Shown: one piece after another, positions 56,382 through 64,000 of the stretch | Numbering within the stretch: position 1 is the stretch's first letter | Layout: the number at the start of each line of letters is the position of its first letter | Source of the DNA: Kitasatospora sp. Root107 | GTDB lineage: Bacteria > Actinomycetota > Actinomycetes > Streptomycetales > Streptomycetaceae | Assembly (NCBI RefSeq): GCF_001424875.1 | Contig: NZ_LMCT01000012.1 | Coordinates: 128,992 to 192,991 of the forward strand | DNA: 64,000 bases | Direction: 5' to 3' | Position numbers and translations under genes: made by a program | The notes under the pieces: model-generated | Databases searched by the model: none | What the model saw: the letters and a program-made list of their open reading frames with translations, nothing else | What the model was told of the DNA's origin: nothing

Positions 56382-57413
56382 TCAGCCCGTCTTCTTGGCG
56401 GCTTCGGTCCCCCGGGCGACCAGTACGGCCTTCAGCGCGTTGGTGACGTCCTTGCCGCTCGGGTCGGTGGCGGCCAGCGGAGCGCCGTCCTTGCTGCCCG
56501 CCACGGTGAAGTACAGGTAGCGGCCGAAGGCGTCGTGCGTGACCGCGCAGCTCTTCACGTCGGTGCAGAACTTCTGCACCCCGCCCTTGGCGAGGGGCTG
56601 GACGTTGCCCTTGTAGACGCTGCCGGCCTTGTCCGCCTGCGCCTTGGTGTCGAAGACGGCCACCGCGAGGGTGACCGCAACCTTGTCCGCGGTGTACGTG
56701 GCCCGGTAGAGACCCCGGCACATCTGGTCACGCAGGATCGGCCCGAGGCCGTTGGCCGTGTAGTCGCCGCAGCTACCGCTGAAGTCGACGGCTGCCCTGG
56801 TGTACGTCCGCGCCTGAACGGTGAAGGTGTCGTTCGGGAACAGCGCCTCCGCGTTGAGGGTCGCCTTGTCCGTGCTGCCCTTGGAGAGGAGCTCCTCGGG
56901 CTTCTTGGACGGCGGCAGGGCCGGCCGGCTGGCGGAGGGGGACGGGGCGGCGCTGGCGGAGGGGGCGGGCGCGGTCTGGACCGCGGCCACCGGGACGCGC
57001 GGCTGACCATTCGTCACGTAGACCGACACGGCCACGATCGTGCCGATCACCAGCATCGCTCCGAGGCTGCTGAAAGCCCTCAGCAGCCGACTCTTGCCGA
57101 GGCGGCGCGCCTCCGCGTTCTGCTGGGCCAACGCCGACCAGTCGGGCTCGTCGACGTCGGGCGAGCGGAAGGTGGACGGGCCGTACCGGCCCTCGACCGG
57201 CTGGCCCGGGTAGGCCTGCGGGCGGTCGCCCTGGCTGTGGCCGCCCCGGTAGGGCGGCGTGGCGGCCACCCCGGGGAACCTGGACGGGGACGGTGCCTGC
57301 GGATTGCCGCGCCCCGGGGCCGCGGGCCGGCCGGACAGCGGTGGCCGACCGGCCGGCGGGTCACCCGCCGACCCGGGCCCCTCCAGCTGTTCCTGCTGCT
57401 GCCCGTCGGTCAT
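56382..57413 (-). CDS. Membrane-anchored protein with Pro-rich cytoplasmic tail
   Basis: A 343-residue protein: a Pro/Gly/Arg-rich intracellular region (about residues 1-110), one membrane helix (AFSSLGAMLVIGTIVAVSVYV, about 118-138), an Ala/Ser/Pro stalk and an outer domain of about 160 residues with four Cys (SGSCGDY, QMCRGLY, FCTDVKSC), probably in disulfides. I do not recognise the outer domain. ATG 57413 (MTDGQQQEQ) is chosen over an upstream reading without support. It is ten bases ahead of the second GH26-like gene, so they are co-transcribed. Confidence 0.8.
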   Translation of the reverse strand: MTDGQQQEQLEGPGSAGDPPAGRPPLSGRPAAPGRGNPQAPSPSRFPGVAATPPYRGGHSQGDRPQAYPGQPVEGRYGPSTFRSPDVDEPDWSALAQQNAEARRLGKSRLLRAFSSLGAMLVIGTIVAVSVYVTNGQPRVPVAAVQTAPAPSASAAPSPSASRPALPPSKKPEELLSKGSTDKATLNAEALFPNDTFTVQARTYTRAAVDFSGSCGDYTANGLGPILRDQMCRGLYRATYTADKVAVTLAVAVFDTKAQADKAGSVYKGNVQPLAKGGVQKFCTDVKSCAVTHDAFGRYLYFTVAGSKDGAPLAATDPSGKDVTNALKAVLVARGTEAAKKTG

Positions 57414-57558
57414 TTGAGCCTCCGCCACCTTTAAGCCAATGCGTCCAGATGATATCCGGAAAATGTGATGGTTCCATGGCCACACCAAGGCCCGGGCCAA
57501 CCATTTGTCATACCGGAATGCAACTGTGCCCAACGGCCGACCGCCCTCTGACGGCGAA

Positions 57559-58926
57559 TCAGCCCAGGTGGGTGCGTACGGCCTCGGCCAGCCGCTCGGC
57601 AATCGCCTGCGCCTGCACCTGGTCGGCGGCCTCCACCATCACCCGGACCAACGGCTCGGTCCCCGACGGACGGAGCAACACCCGCCCGGTGGCGCCGAGT
57701 TCGGCCTCGGCCTCGCCGACCGCGGCGGCCAGCTCGGCCGAGCTGTTCACCTTCGTCCGGTCCACGCCCTTGACGTTGATCAGCAGCTGCGGCAGCCGGG
57801 TCATCACGGCGGCCAGGTCGGCCAGCGGCTGCTTGGTGGCGGCCAGCCGCGCGCCGAGCATCAGGCCGGTCAGCGTGCCGTCGCCGGTGGTCGCGTGGTC
57901 GAGCAGGATCACGTGGCCCGACTGCTCACCGCCGAGCGCGAAACCGTGCTGCTTCATCTCCTCCAGCACGTACCGGTCACCGACCGCGGTCTGCACCAGC
58001 TCGATGCCCTCGCGCTCCATCGCCAGCTTGAAGCCGAGGTTGGACATCACGGTGGCCACCGCGGTCCCCCGGCGCAGCGTGCCGGCCTCCTTCATGGCGA
58101 CGGCCAGGATGGCCAGGATCTGGTCGCCGTCCACCTCGTTGCCGTCCGCGTCGGCGGCCAGGCAGCGGTCGGCGTCGCCGTCCAGGGCGATGCCCAGGTC
58201 GGCCTTGTGCTCGCGCATCGCGACCTGGAGCTTGTCCAGGTGGGTCGAGCCGACGCCGTCGTTGATGTTCAGACCGTTCGGCTCGGCGCCGAGCGTGTAA
58301 ACCACCTCGGCCCCGGCCCGGGCGAACGCCTCGGGGGCGACCCGGGCGGCCGCACCGTGCGCGCCGTCGATGACGACCTTCACACCGTCAAGACGGTTCG
58401 GCAGCACGGCGACCAGGTGCGCGACGTACTTGTCGAAGCCCTCGGTGTACTGCCGGACCCGGCCGACGGCCGCGCCGGTCGGGCGCTGCCAGTCCTCGTT
58501 CGAGCCGACCCCGTAGCGGTGGTAGTGCGCCTCGATCGCGTCCTCGATCGCGTCGTCCAGCTTGTGCCCGCCGCGGGCCAGGAACTTGATGCCGTTGTCG
58601 GGCATCGCGTTGTGACTGGCCGACAGCATCACGCCGAAGTCCGCGCCGAGCGCGCCGGTGAGATACGCCACAGCCGGGGTGGGCAGCACGCCCACCCGCA
58701 GGACGTCCACGCCCGCGCTGGCCAGACCGGCGATCACGGCGGCCTCCAGGAACTCCCCGGACGCCCGGGGGTCGCGCCCGACCACGGCGACCGGCCGGTG
58801 GCCGTCGAAGGCCCCCGCGTCACCGAGTACATGGGCCGCCGCCACCGACAGACCGAGCGCCAGCTCGGCCGTCAGGGTCTGGTTGGCCACACCGCGCACG
58901 CCGTCCGTACCGAAGAGTCGTCCCAC
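57559..58926 (-). CDS. glmM: Phosphoglucosamine mutase
   Basis: A 455-residue alpha-D-phosphohexomutase converting glucosamine-6-phosphate to glucosamine-1-phosphate for UDP-GlcNAc. Motifs: [15 protein letters not shown] at the start, phosphoserine loop [16 protein letters not shown] (Ser near residue 105), metal loop [11 protein letters not shown], sugar loop GGEQSGHVI and phosphate loop [17 protein letters not shown] 58926 follows GGAGG; the longer frame upstream crosses the rpsI terminator. It follows rpsI on the same strand. Confidence 0.97.
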   Translation of the reverse strand: MGRLFGTDGVRGVANQTLTAELALGLSVAAAHVLGDAGAFDGHRPVAVVGRDPRASGEFLEAAVIAGLASAGVDVLRVGVLPTPAVAYLTGALGADFGVMLSASHNAMPDNGIKFLARGGHKLDDAIEDAIEAHYHRYGVGSNEDWQRPTGAAVGRVRQYTEGFDKYVAHLVAVLPNRLDGVKVVIDGAHGAAARVAPEAFARAGAEVVYTLGAEPNGLNINDGVGSTHLDKLQVAMREHKADLGIALDGDADRCLAADADGNEVDGDQILAILAVAMKEAGTLRRGTAVATVMSNLGFKLAMEREGIELVQTAVGDRYVLEEMKQHGFALGGEQSGHVILLDHATTGDGTLTGLMLGARLAATKQPLADLAAVMTRLPQLLINVKGVDRTKVNSSAELAAAVGEAEAELGATGRVLLRPSGTEPLVRVMVEAADQVQAQAIAERLAEAVRTHLG

Positions 58927-59015
58927 AGTTTCCGTCCTCCGTCGCCGTTCCACAGGCAAGAAATCTCTCGCGTCTCCCCGGCCTCCGCACAGGCGTACGG
59001 GGAGAGAAAAACAAC

Positions 59016-59048
59016 ACACCCCGGAGCACACGGAGTGCTCCGGGGTGT
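59016..59048 (-). terminator. Terminator after rplM-rpsI
   Basis: ACACCCCGGAGCAC (59016-59029), five-base loop, GTGCTCCGGGGTGT (59035-59048): a perfect 14-bp stem 58 bp past the rpsI stop. Confidence 0.82.
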
Positions 59049-59105
59049 TGCAGCACACCCCGGGGGTGCGAACCATCGAGATGGTACGCCCCCCGGTCGA
59101 GGTGC

Positions 59106-59609
59106 TTAGCGCTTGCTGTACTGCGGGGCCTTACGGGCCTTCTTGAGACCGGCCTTCTTGCGCTCGACGGCACGCGCGTCACGCATCAGGAAACCGGCCT
59201 TCTTGAGCGCGGCGCGGTTGTTGTCCACGTCCGCCTCGTTCAGCGCACGGGCGACGCCGAGGCGCAGCGCGTAGGCCTGACCGGAGACGCCGCCACCCGA
59301 GATGCGGGCGACAACGTCGTAACGGCCATCGAGCTCAAGGAGCTTGAAGGGCTCGTTCACGGTCTGCTGGTGCACCTTGTTGGGGAAGTAGTTCTCCAGG
59401 GTGCGGCCGTTGATCTTCCACTTGCCGGTGCCCGGAACGATCCGGACGCGGGCAATGGCCTCCTTGCGACGGCCGAGGCCGGCGCCGGGGATGGCCTCGC
59501 CGAAGCGACCGGCCAGCGACTCGGAGGTGTAGCTCTCCTCGGAGGTGAACTCTTCGACGGTCTCGTCGAACTCAACCTCAAGGGTGTTCTCGATGGCAGT
59601 CTCGGCCAC
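59106..59609 (-). CDS. rpsI: 30S ribosomal protein S9
   Basis: A 167-residue uS9. The conserved core runs from [24 protein letters not shown] through [39 protein letters not shown] to the tail [12 protein letters not shown], whose last Lys-Arg contacts P-site tRNA. An acidic N-terminal extension of about 45 residues ([16 protein letters not shown]) is normal for streptomycetes. GTG 59609. It follows rplM by 42 bp. Confidence 0.97.
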   Translation of the reverse strand: MAETAIENTLEVEFDETVEEFTSEESYTSESLAGRFGEAIPGAGLGRRKEAIARVRIVPGTGKWKINGRTLENYFPNKVHQQTVNEPFKLLELDGRYDVVARISGGGVSGQAYALRLGVARALNEADVDNNRAALKKAGFLMRDARAVERKKAGLKKARKAPQYSKR

Positions 59610-59651
59610 GGTGTTCCTCAGCTTCTCAGTGATGGGGCTTGGTGGCCGGAA

Positions 59652-60095
59652 TTACTGCGCGACCTGGGTGATCTCGAACGGCACCGGCTGCTGCGCAGCG
59701 TGCGGGTGCTGGTCGCCCGAGTAGACCTTCAGCTTGGAGAGCATCTGGCGGCCCAGGCTGTTCTTGGGGATCATGCCCTTGATGGCCTTCTCGACGGCCT
59801 TCTCCGGGTTCTTGTCCAGGAGGTCGTCGTAGCGGACCGCGCGGAGACCGCCCGGGAAACCGCTGTGGCGGTAGGCCATCTTCTGGGTCTTCTTGTTACC
59901 CGAAAGGTGCACCTTGTCCGCGTTGATGATGATGACGAAGTCACCAGTGTCAACGTGCGGCGCGTAGATCGCCTTGTGCTTGCCCCGGAGGAGGTTGGCG
60001 ACCTGGGAGGCCAGGCGGCCGAGCACGACGTCTTGCGCGTCGATGATGTGCCACTGACGCTGGACGTCGCCGGGCTTGGGGCTGTACGTACGCAC
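59652..60095 (-). CDS. rplM: 50S ribosomal protein L13
   Basis: A 147-residue uL13. Starts [30 protein letters not shown], with the conserved [29 protein letters not shown] and MLPKN-like segment [13 protein letters not shown], ending [20 protein letters not shown] 60095 follows GCGAAGG. First gene of the rplM-rpsI operon; its 220-bp upstream region contains no gene and presumably carries the promoter and leader. Confidence 0.97.
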   Translation of the reverse strand: MRTYSPKPGDVQRQWHIIDAQDVVLGRLASQVANLLRGKHKAIYAPHVDTGDFVIIINADKVHLSGNKKTQKMAYRHSGFPGGLRAVRYDDLLDKNPEKAVEKAIKGMIPKNSLGRQMLSKLKVYSGDQHPHAAQQPVPFEITQVAQ

Positions 60096-60315
60096 GGTCG
60101 TAGCCTTCGCTTTTCAGTGAGTGAGTCCTGACAGGAGCACCCGGACGAGAGATCAGCCTGGTCCCGCTTGGACGCAATTCAAGGGGGAGCCGCTGGTCAT
60201 CGGCCTGGGTAACTCCGGCGTACCGACCTCTCACGTGAGATGGAGCGAGCCAATACGCACAACAAGGGCCCAGCCTACCGGGCAGCTCCGTGCGGGTCAA
60301 AAACGCCCGGCCGGG

Positions 60316-61980
60316 CTAGCGGTCACGCTGCACCCGGGTCTCGTCCCAGACCGGTTCGAGGGACTCGTAGACCCGTCCGTCGGCCCCGAAAACCAGGAAA
60401 CGGTCGAAGGTCTTGGCGAACCAGCGGTCGTGGGTGACACACAGCACGGTGCCGTCGAAGGCCTCCAGGCCCTGCTGGAGCGCCTCGGCACTCTCCAGGT
60501 CCAGGTTGTCCGTCGGCTCGTCCAGCAGCAGCGCGGTGACACCCGTGAGTTCCAGCTTGAGGATCATCAGCCGGGCCTGCTGGCCGCCGGAGAGCGACTC
60601 GAACTTCTGCTCCTCCTGCCGGTCCAGCTCGTACCGGCGCAGCGCGCCCATCGCGGCGCCGCGGCTGAGCGCGTGCTCCTCCTCGATGATCGACCTGACG
60701 GTCCGTCCGAGCAGCTCAGGGTGGGCGTGGGTCTGCCGGAAGTGGCCCGGCACCACCCGGGCGCCGAGCCGGAACGCGCCGTTGTGCTTCACCGTCTCGT
60801 CGCCCGCCAGCAGCCGCAGGAAGTGCGACTTGCCGGAGCCGTTCGAGCCCAGCACGCCGACCCGCTCGCCGTAGAAGACCTCCAGGTCGAAGGGCTTCAT
60901 CAGGCCGCTCAGTTCGAGCTGCTCGATCGTCAGCGCCCGGACACCCGTCCGGCCGCCCTTCAGCCGCATGGTGATGTTCTGCTCGCGCGGCGGCTCCTCC
61001 GGCCGGCCGGCCTCCTCGAACTTCTTCAGCCGGGTCTGCGCGGCCGCGTACCGAGTGGCCAGCGCATGGCTGATCGAGGCGGCCTGACGGAGGTTCACCA
61101 CCAGCTTCTTCAGCTTGGCGTGCTCCTCGTCCCACCGGCGGCCCAGCTCCTCGAAGCGCTCGAACCGCTCCTTGCGGGCGTCGTGGAACGACTCGAAGCC
61201 GCCACCGTGCACCCAGACACTGCTGCCGCCGCCACCGAAACCGGTCTCGACGCTGATGATCTTGTCGGCGGCCCGGGACAGCAGCTCCCGGTCGTGTGAG
61301 ATGAACAACACGGTCTTCGGCGTGGCCCGGATCGCCTCCTCCAGCCAGCGCTTGCCCGGCACGTCGAGGTAGTTGTCCGGCTCGTCGAGCAGCAGCACCT
61401 CCTCGGGGCCGCGCAGCAGCGCCTCCAGCACCAGCCGCTTCTGCTCACCGCCGGAGAGCGTGTTCAGACCACGGAACTGGGCCCGGTCGAACGGCATCCC
61501 CAGCGCGGCCATGGTGCAGACGTCCCAGACCGTCTCGTAGTCGTAGCCGTCCACGTCGGCCCAGTCCGAGAGCGCCTGGGCGTACGCCATCTGCGACTTC
61601 TCGTCGTCCTGCGCCATCATCGCCAGCTCGGCGGCGTCCACCGCCTTCGCGGCCACCGCGATCCGCGGCGGTGCCACCGACACCAGCAGGTCCCGCACCG
61701 ACGCGTCGGCGGCCAGCGCCCCCGGCGTCTCCCGCTGGTCCTCCCGCCCGGTGGTCCCGACGAACTGGCGCATCACGCCCAGCCCACCGCTCACCGTCAC
61801 CGAGCCGCCGTGCGGCTGGGTGTCCCCCGCGATCATGCGCAGCAGCGTGGTCTTACCGGCCCCGTTGGCCCCCACCAGTGCGATGGCGGACCCTTCGCCG
61901 ACCCGGAAGGACGCGTCGTCGAACAGCACCCGCCCGTCCGGCAGGTAGTACTCCAGGTGCGAAATCTCGACGTGTCCCAT
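60316..61980 (-). CDS. ABC-F family ribosome-associated ATPase
   Basis: A 554-residue protein with two ABC domains and no membrane part. Domain 1: GANGAGKTTLL, LSGGEQKRLVLEALLRGPEEVLLLDEPDNYLD; domain 2: GSNGSGKSHFLRLL, SLSGGQQARLMILKLELTGVTALLLDEPTDNLD. The linker of about 80 residues (RRWDEEHAKLKKLVVNLRQAASISHALATRYAAAQTRLKKFEE) is the P-site tRNA interaction element. ABC-F proteins bind the ribosomal E site as translation factors or antibiotic protection proteins. This one sits in the ribosomal region without a resistance context, so a housekeeping role is likelier. ATG 61980 (MGHVEISHLEYYLP) is chosen. Confidence 0.93.
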   Translation of the reverse strand: MGHVEISHLEYYLPDGRVLFDDASFRVGEGSAIALVGANGAGKTTLLRMIAGDTQPHGGSVTVSGGLGVMRQFVGTTGREDQRETPGALAADASVRDLLVSVAPPRIAVAAKAVDAAELAMMAQDDEKSQMAYAQALSDWADVDGYDYETVWDVCTMAALGMPFDRAQFRGLNTLSGGEQKRLVLEALLRGPEEVLLLDEPDNYLDVPGKRWLEEAIRATPKTVLFISHDRELLSRAADKIISVETGFGGGGSSVWVHGGGFESFHDARKERFERFEELGRRWDEEHAKLKKLVVNLRQAASISHALATRYAAAQTRLKKFEEAGRPEEPPREQNITMRLKGGRTGVRALTIEQLELSGLMKPFDLEVFYGERVGVLGSNGSGKSHFLRLLAGDETVKHNGAFRLGARVVPGHFRQTHAHPELLGRTVRSIIEEEHALSRGAAMGALRRYELDRQEEQKFESLSGGQQARLMILKLELTGVTALLLDEPTDNLDLESAEALQQGLEAFDGTVLCVTHDRWFAKTFDRFLVFGADGRVYESLEPVWDETRVQRDR

Positions 61981-62022
61981 GGCAGGAATTGTGCCAAGCG
62001 TGTCGCTACGGACCAAAACCCT

Positions 62023-62922
62023 TTATGTCTGCCCGGGAAGCGACCGCAGTTGCCGCGAGACGCGGTTCCGTTCGGCGAGCCGGTCGTCGGCCGGGTAGCC
62101 GACCTCCTCCAGCGTCAGCCCGTACGGCCGGACCACGTTGACCGCCGAGTGCCGTACCCGGCCCGCCAGCACCTGGCCGGGGAACTCCACCGGCCGGTGG
62201 CCGTCGCCGACCAGCAGCATGGCCCCCACCAGCGCGCGCACCATGTTGTGGCAGAACGCGTCCGCCCGCACCGTGGCGACCGCCATGGTGCCCTCCTGGG
62301 CCGCGTACGGGTCCACCGGGACGCGGTCCCAGCGCAGTTCGAGCAGGGTACGGATGGTGGTCGCGCCCTCGCGCTTCTTGCAGTACGCGGCGAAGTCCTG
62401 CTCGCCGAGCAGCAGCCGGGCCGCCTCGTTCATCTTCTCGACGTCCAACGGCCGGTCGTGCCACAGCACATGACCCCGCAGCAACGGGTCCACCCCGCCC
62501 TGCTGGTCGGCGACCCGGTACGCGTACCGGCGCCAGATCGCGGCGAACCGGGCGTCGAAGCCTGCCGGCGCCTCGGTCAGCCGGTACACCCGGATGTCGG
62601 CGGGCAGCCGCCCGGCCAGCCGGCGGAGCAGCTTCTCGCGGTGCGCGGCCCACAGCTCGACCGGCAGGTCGACGTGCGCGACCTGGCCCCGGGCGTGCAC
62701 CCCGGCGTCGGTCCGGCCCGCCACGGTGAGCGGGAACAGCTCGGGGCTGCGGGTGACCACCTGGAGGGCGCTCTCCAGCTCGTCCTGGACGGTGCGCCGG
62801 CCGGGCTGCCGCGCCCAGCCGGCGAACTCCGCGCCCTGGTAGGCGAGGTCGAGCCGGATCCGGACACGGCCGTCCGCCGGACCGTCCTTGACCGGGGGCT
62901 GCTCGGCGCAGTCGTTCTGCAC
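62023..62922 (-). CDS. truA: tRNA pseudouridine(38-40) synthase
   Basis: A 299-residue enzyme isomerising uridines 38-40 of tRNA anticodon arms. Signature: [21 protein letters not shown], catalytic Asp in [35 protein letters not shown] and [17 protein letters not shown] 62922 has GGAG six bases upstream; the earlier in-frame reading crosses a terminator. It follows rplQ, separated by a hairpin, as in most streptomycetes. Confidence 0.96.
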   Translation of the reverse strand: MQNDCAEQPPVKDGPADGRVRIRLDLAYQGAEFAGWARQPGRRTVQDELESALQVVTRSPELFPLTVAGRTDAGVHARGQVAHVDLPVELWAAHREKLLRRLAGRLPADIRVYRLTEAPAGFDARFAAIWRRYAYRVADQQGGVDPLLRGHVLWHDRPLDVEKMNEAARLLLGEQDFAAYCKKREGATTIRTLLELRWDRVPVDPYAAQEGTMAVATVRADAFCHNMVRALVGAMLLVGDGHRPVEFPGQVLAGRVRHSAVNVVRPYGLTLEEVGYPADDRLAERNRVSRQLRSLPGQT

Positions 62923-62944
62923 ATCTACTCCAGACAGAAAGGAA

Positions 62945-62997
62945 CGGGCCCGCCTCCCCAAGCACCCCTGAAATAGAGGGGGCGGGAAGCGGGCCCG
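62945..62997 (-). terminator. Hairpin between rplQ and truA
   Basis: CGGGCCCGC (62945-62953) pairs with GCGGGCCCG (62989-62997); an inner CTCCCC/GGGGG pairing may extend it. Probably a partial terminator after the alpha operon, with truA reading through or starting nearby. Confidence 0.55.
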
Positions 62998-63015
62998 AAC
63001 GAACACCTAAAGGTG

Positions 63016-63501
63016 TCAGGCCTTGTCGGCCTCGACCTCGTCAGCGACGACCTCGGTCTCGGTGGCCTCGACCTTGGCGTCGGCCTCCTTGACGGCGCGC
63101 TTGGTGGCGCCCTCGGCCTCGCCGACAGCGGTCTGCGCGACGGTCAGCGCCTCGACCAGCTCGATCACGGCCATCGGGGCGTTGTCGCCACGACGGGGAC
63201 CGATCTTGGTGATACGGGTGTAACCACCCGGGCGGTTCTCGTAGCGCGGCGCAATCTCGGTGAAGAGGGTGTGCAGCACGGAGACGTCGGTGATCGTCTT
63301 GCGGACGATGCGACGGTTGTGGATGTCGCCGACCTTCGCCTTGGTGATGAGGCGCTCGGCCAGCGGGCGCATCCGACGGGCCTTGGCCTCGGTCGTGGTG
63401 ATGCGGCCGTAGGTGAACAGCTCGCGGCACAGGCCGGCGAGCAGCAGCGGCTCGTGGTGCGGGCCACCGCCGAGGCGGGCACCCTTCGTGGGACGGGGCA
63501 T
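63016..63501 (-). CDS. rplQ: 50S ribosomal protein L17
   Basis: A 161-residue bL17. The core starts [24 protein letters not shown] and includes [61 protein letters not shown] and AVIELVEAL; an acidic, Ala-rich tail of about 40 residues ([13 protein letters not shown]) is typical of actinobacteria. Last ribosomal gene of the alpha operon, 127 bp after rpoA; the gap contains two hairpins. Confidence 0.97.
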   Translation of the reverse strand: MPRPTKGARLGGGPHHEPLLLAGLCRELFTYGRITTTEAKARRMRPLAERLITKAKVGDIHNRRIVRKTITDVSVLHTLFTEIAPRYENRPGGYTRITKIGPRRGDNAPMAVIELVEALTVAQTAVGEAEGATKRAVKEADAKVEATETEVVADEVEADKA

Positions 63502-63550
63502 GATTGCTCCTCAAATCTCCGAACCCGGCCGTATCAGGTACCGGGACGGG

Positions 63551-63574
63551 CGTAGCGGCACTGTTGCCGCTACG
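63551..63574 (-). terminator. Hairpin upstream of rplQ
   Basis: CGTAGCGGCA (63551-63560), loop CTGT, TGCCGCTACG (63565-63574): a perfect 10-bp stem followed on the minus strand by no T-run. It lies 50 bp before the rplQ start in the rpoA-rplQ gap. Confidence 0.5.
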
Positions 63575-63592
63575 GCTTTCTTGCATCGAACA

Positions 63593-63618
63593 GGGGGCGA
63601 CCCGCGAGGGTCGCCCCC
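63593..63618 (-). terminator. Hairpin directly after rpoA
   Basis: GGGGGCGACCC (63593-63603), GCGA tetraloop, GGGTCGCCCCC (63608-63618): a perfect 11-bp stem 11 bp past the rpoA stop, in front of rplQ. Confidence 0.55.
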
Positions 63619-63628
63619 GTCGAATTCC

Positions 63629-64000
63629 TTAGTACTGCTCGGTCTCCGCGTAACCCGCGTCGTCCAGGTCGTCGGCGCCGAAGGCGTCGGCGGCGGCGGT
63701 CGGGTCGAACCCGGGCGGGCTGTCCTTGAGCGCCAGGCCCATGCCGGCCAGCTTCGCCTTGACCTCGTCGATCGACTTCGCACCGAAGTTGCGGATGTCG
63801 AGCAGGTCGGCCTCGGAGCGGGCAACGAGCTCACCCACGGTGTGGATGCCCTCGCGCTTGAGGCAGTTGTACGACCGAACGGTGAGCTCGAGCTCCTCGA
63901 TCGGCAGGGCGAGATCAGCGGCCAGGGCGGCGTCCGTCGGGGACGGGCCCATGTCGATGCCCTCGGCGTCGATGTTCAGCTCGCGGGCGAGACCGAACAG
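63629..64000 (-). CDS. rpoA: RNA polymerase alpha subunit, C-terminal domain (partial)
   Basis: The last 123 residues of RpoA; the frame is open to the window end at [20 protein letters not shown]. The alpha-CTD is complete: [63 protein letters not shown], including the helix-hairpin-helix that contacts DNA upstream elements and activators, followed by an acidic tail ([14 protein letters not shown]). Everything before it lies outside the window. Confidence 0.97.
   Translation of the reverse strand: MFGLARELNIDAEGIDMGPSPTDAALAADLALPIEELELTVRSYNCLKREGIHTVGELVARSEADLLDIRNFGAKSIDEVKAKLAGMGLALKDSPPGFDPTAAADAFGADDLDDAGYAETEQY

Overview
The window is high-GC actinobacterial chromosome, almost certainly from a Streptomycetaceae member (Streptomyces or Kitasatospora). 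The evidence is the recognisable developmental regulators bldM and whiD, the sigma factor gene shbA, a groES-groEL1 operon with CIRCE elements and a His-rich GroEL1 tail, actinobacterial GuaB3, and many GTG and apparently leaderless starts. From memory, the backbone order (alpha operon end, rplM-rpsI, glmM, coaA, glmS, acpS-nnr-alr-tsaE-tsaB-rimI-tsaD, groES-groEL1, whiD/bldM/shbA, guaB-guaB3, kinases, guaA, pcrA, icmB) matches the core arm of the S. coelicolor chromosome. I see no phage, integrase, IS transposase, tRNA, rRNA or CRISPR array.

Layout. 1-6.8 kb: a MoxR AAA+ ATPase and a DUF5682 protein (truncated by the window edge) run leftward; a SWIM zinc-finger protein and a DUF5691 protein run rightward. 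DUF5691 is split by a frameshift. 6.8-10 kb: icmB and the helicase gene pcrA. 10-15.1 kb: a PspC-domain histidine kinase/response regulator pair divergent from a PspC membrane protein, then a DoxX-Rieske fusion. 15.3-31 kb: guaA, GuaB3 and guaB, interspersed with a large membrane protein, a GMC oxidoreductase, succinic semialdehyde dehydrogenase, two active-looking Ser/Thr kinases and one degenerate kinase. 31-34.5 kb: shbA, bldM, whiD and a LysR regulator. 34.7-39.4 kb: groEL1-groES, a THUMP-like methyltransferase and a polysaccharide deacetylase lipoprotein. 39.1-47.3 kb: a mostly co-directional run for tRNA t6A modification (tsaD, tsaB, tsaE), rimI, alr, nnr and acpS. 47.4-50.9 kb: Uma2, glmS and coaA. 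51.1-57.4 kb: an accessory exopolysaccharide-type cluster (HAS-like glycosyltransferase, two GH26-like proteins, a GT39-like membrane protein). 57.5-64 kb: glmM, rpsI, rplM, an ABC-F protein, truA, rplQ and the end of rpoA.

Most notable signals. (1) Sites matching the RecA-independent DNA-damage promoter motif (PafBC type, TTGTCRGTG-N8-TAnnnT) sit exactly in front of the SWIM gene and pcrA, and a weaker one in front of moxR. This links the poorly understood MoxR/DUF5682/SWIM/DUF5691 module to the DNA-damage response. (2) A 44-codon gene missing from ordinary ORF calling lies directly behind a good iron box. (3) A dispersed repeat family with terminal inverted repeats occurs three times, and one copy supplies the C-terminus and stop codon of Nnr. 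(4) A textbook sigma-BldN promoter precedes bldM, and a housekeeping promoter overlaps CIRCE at groES.
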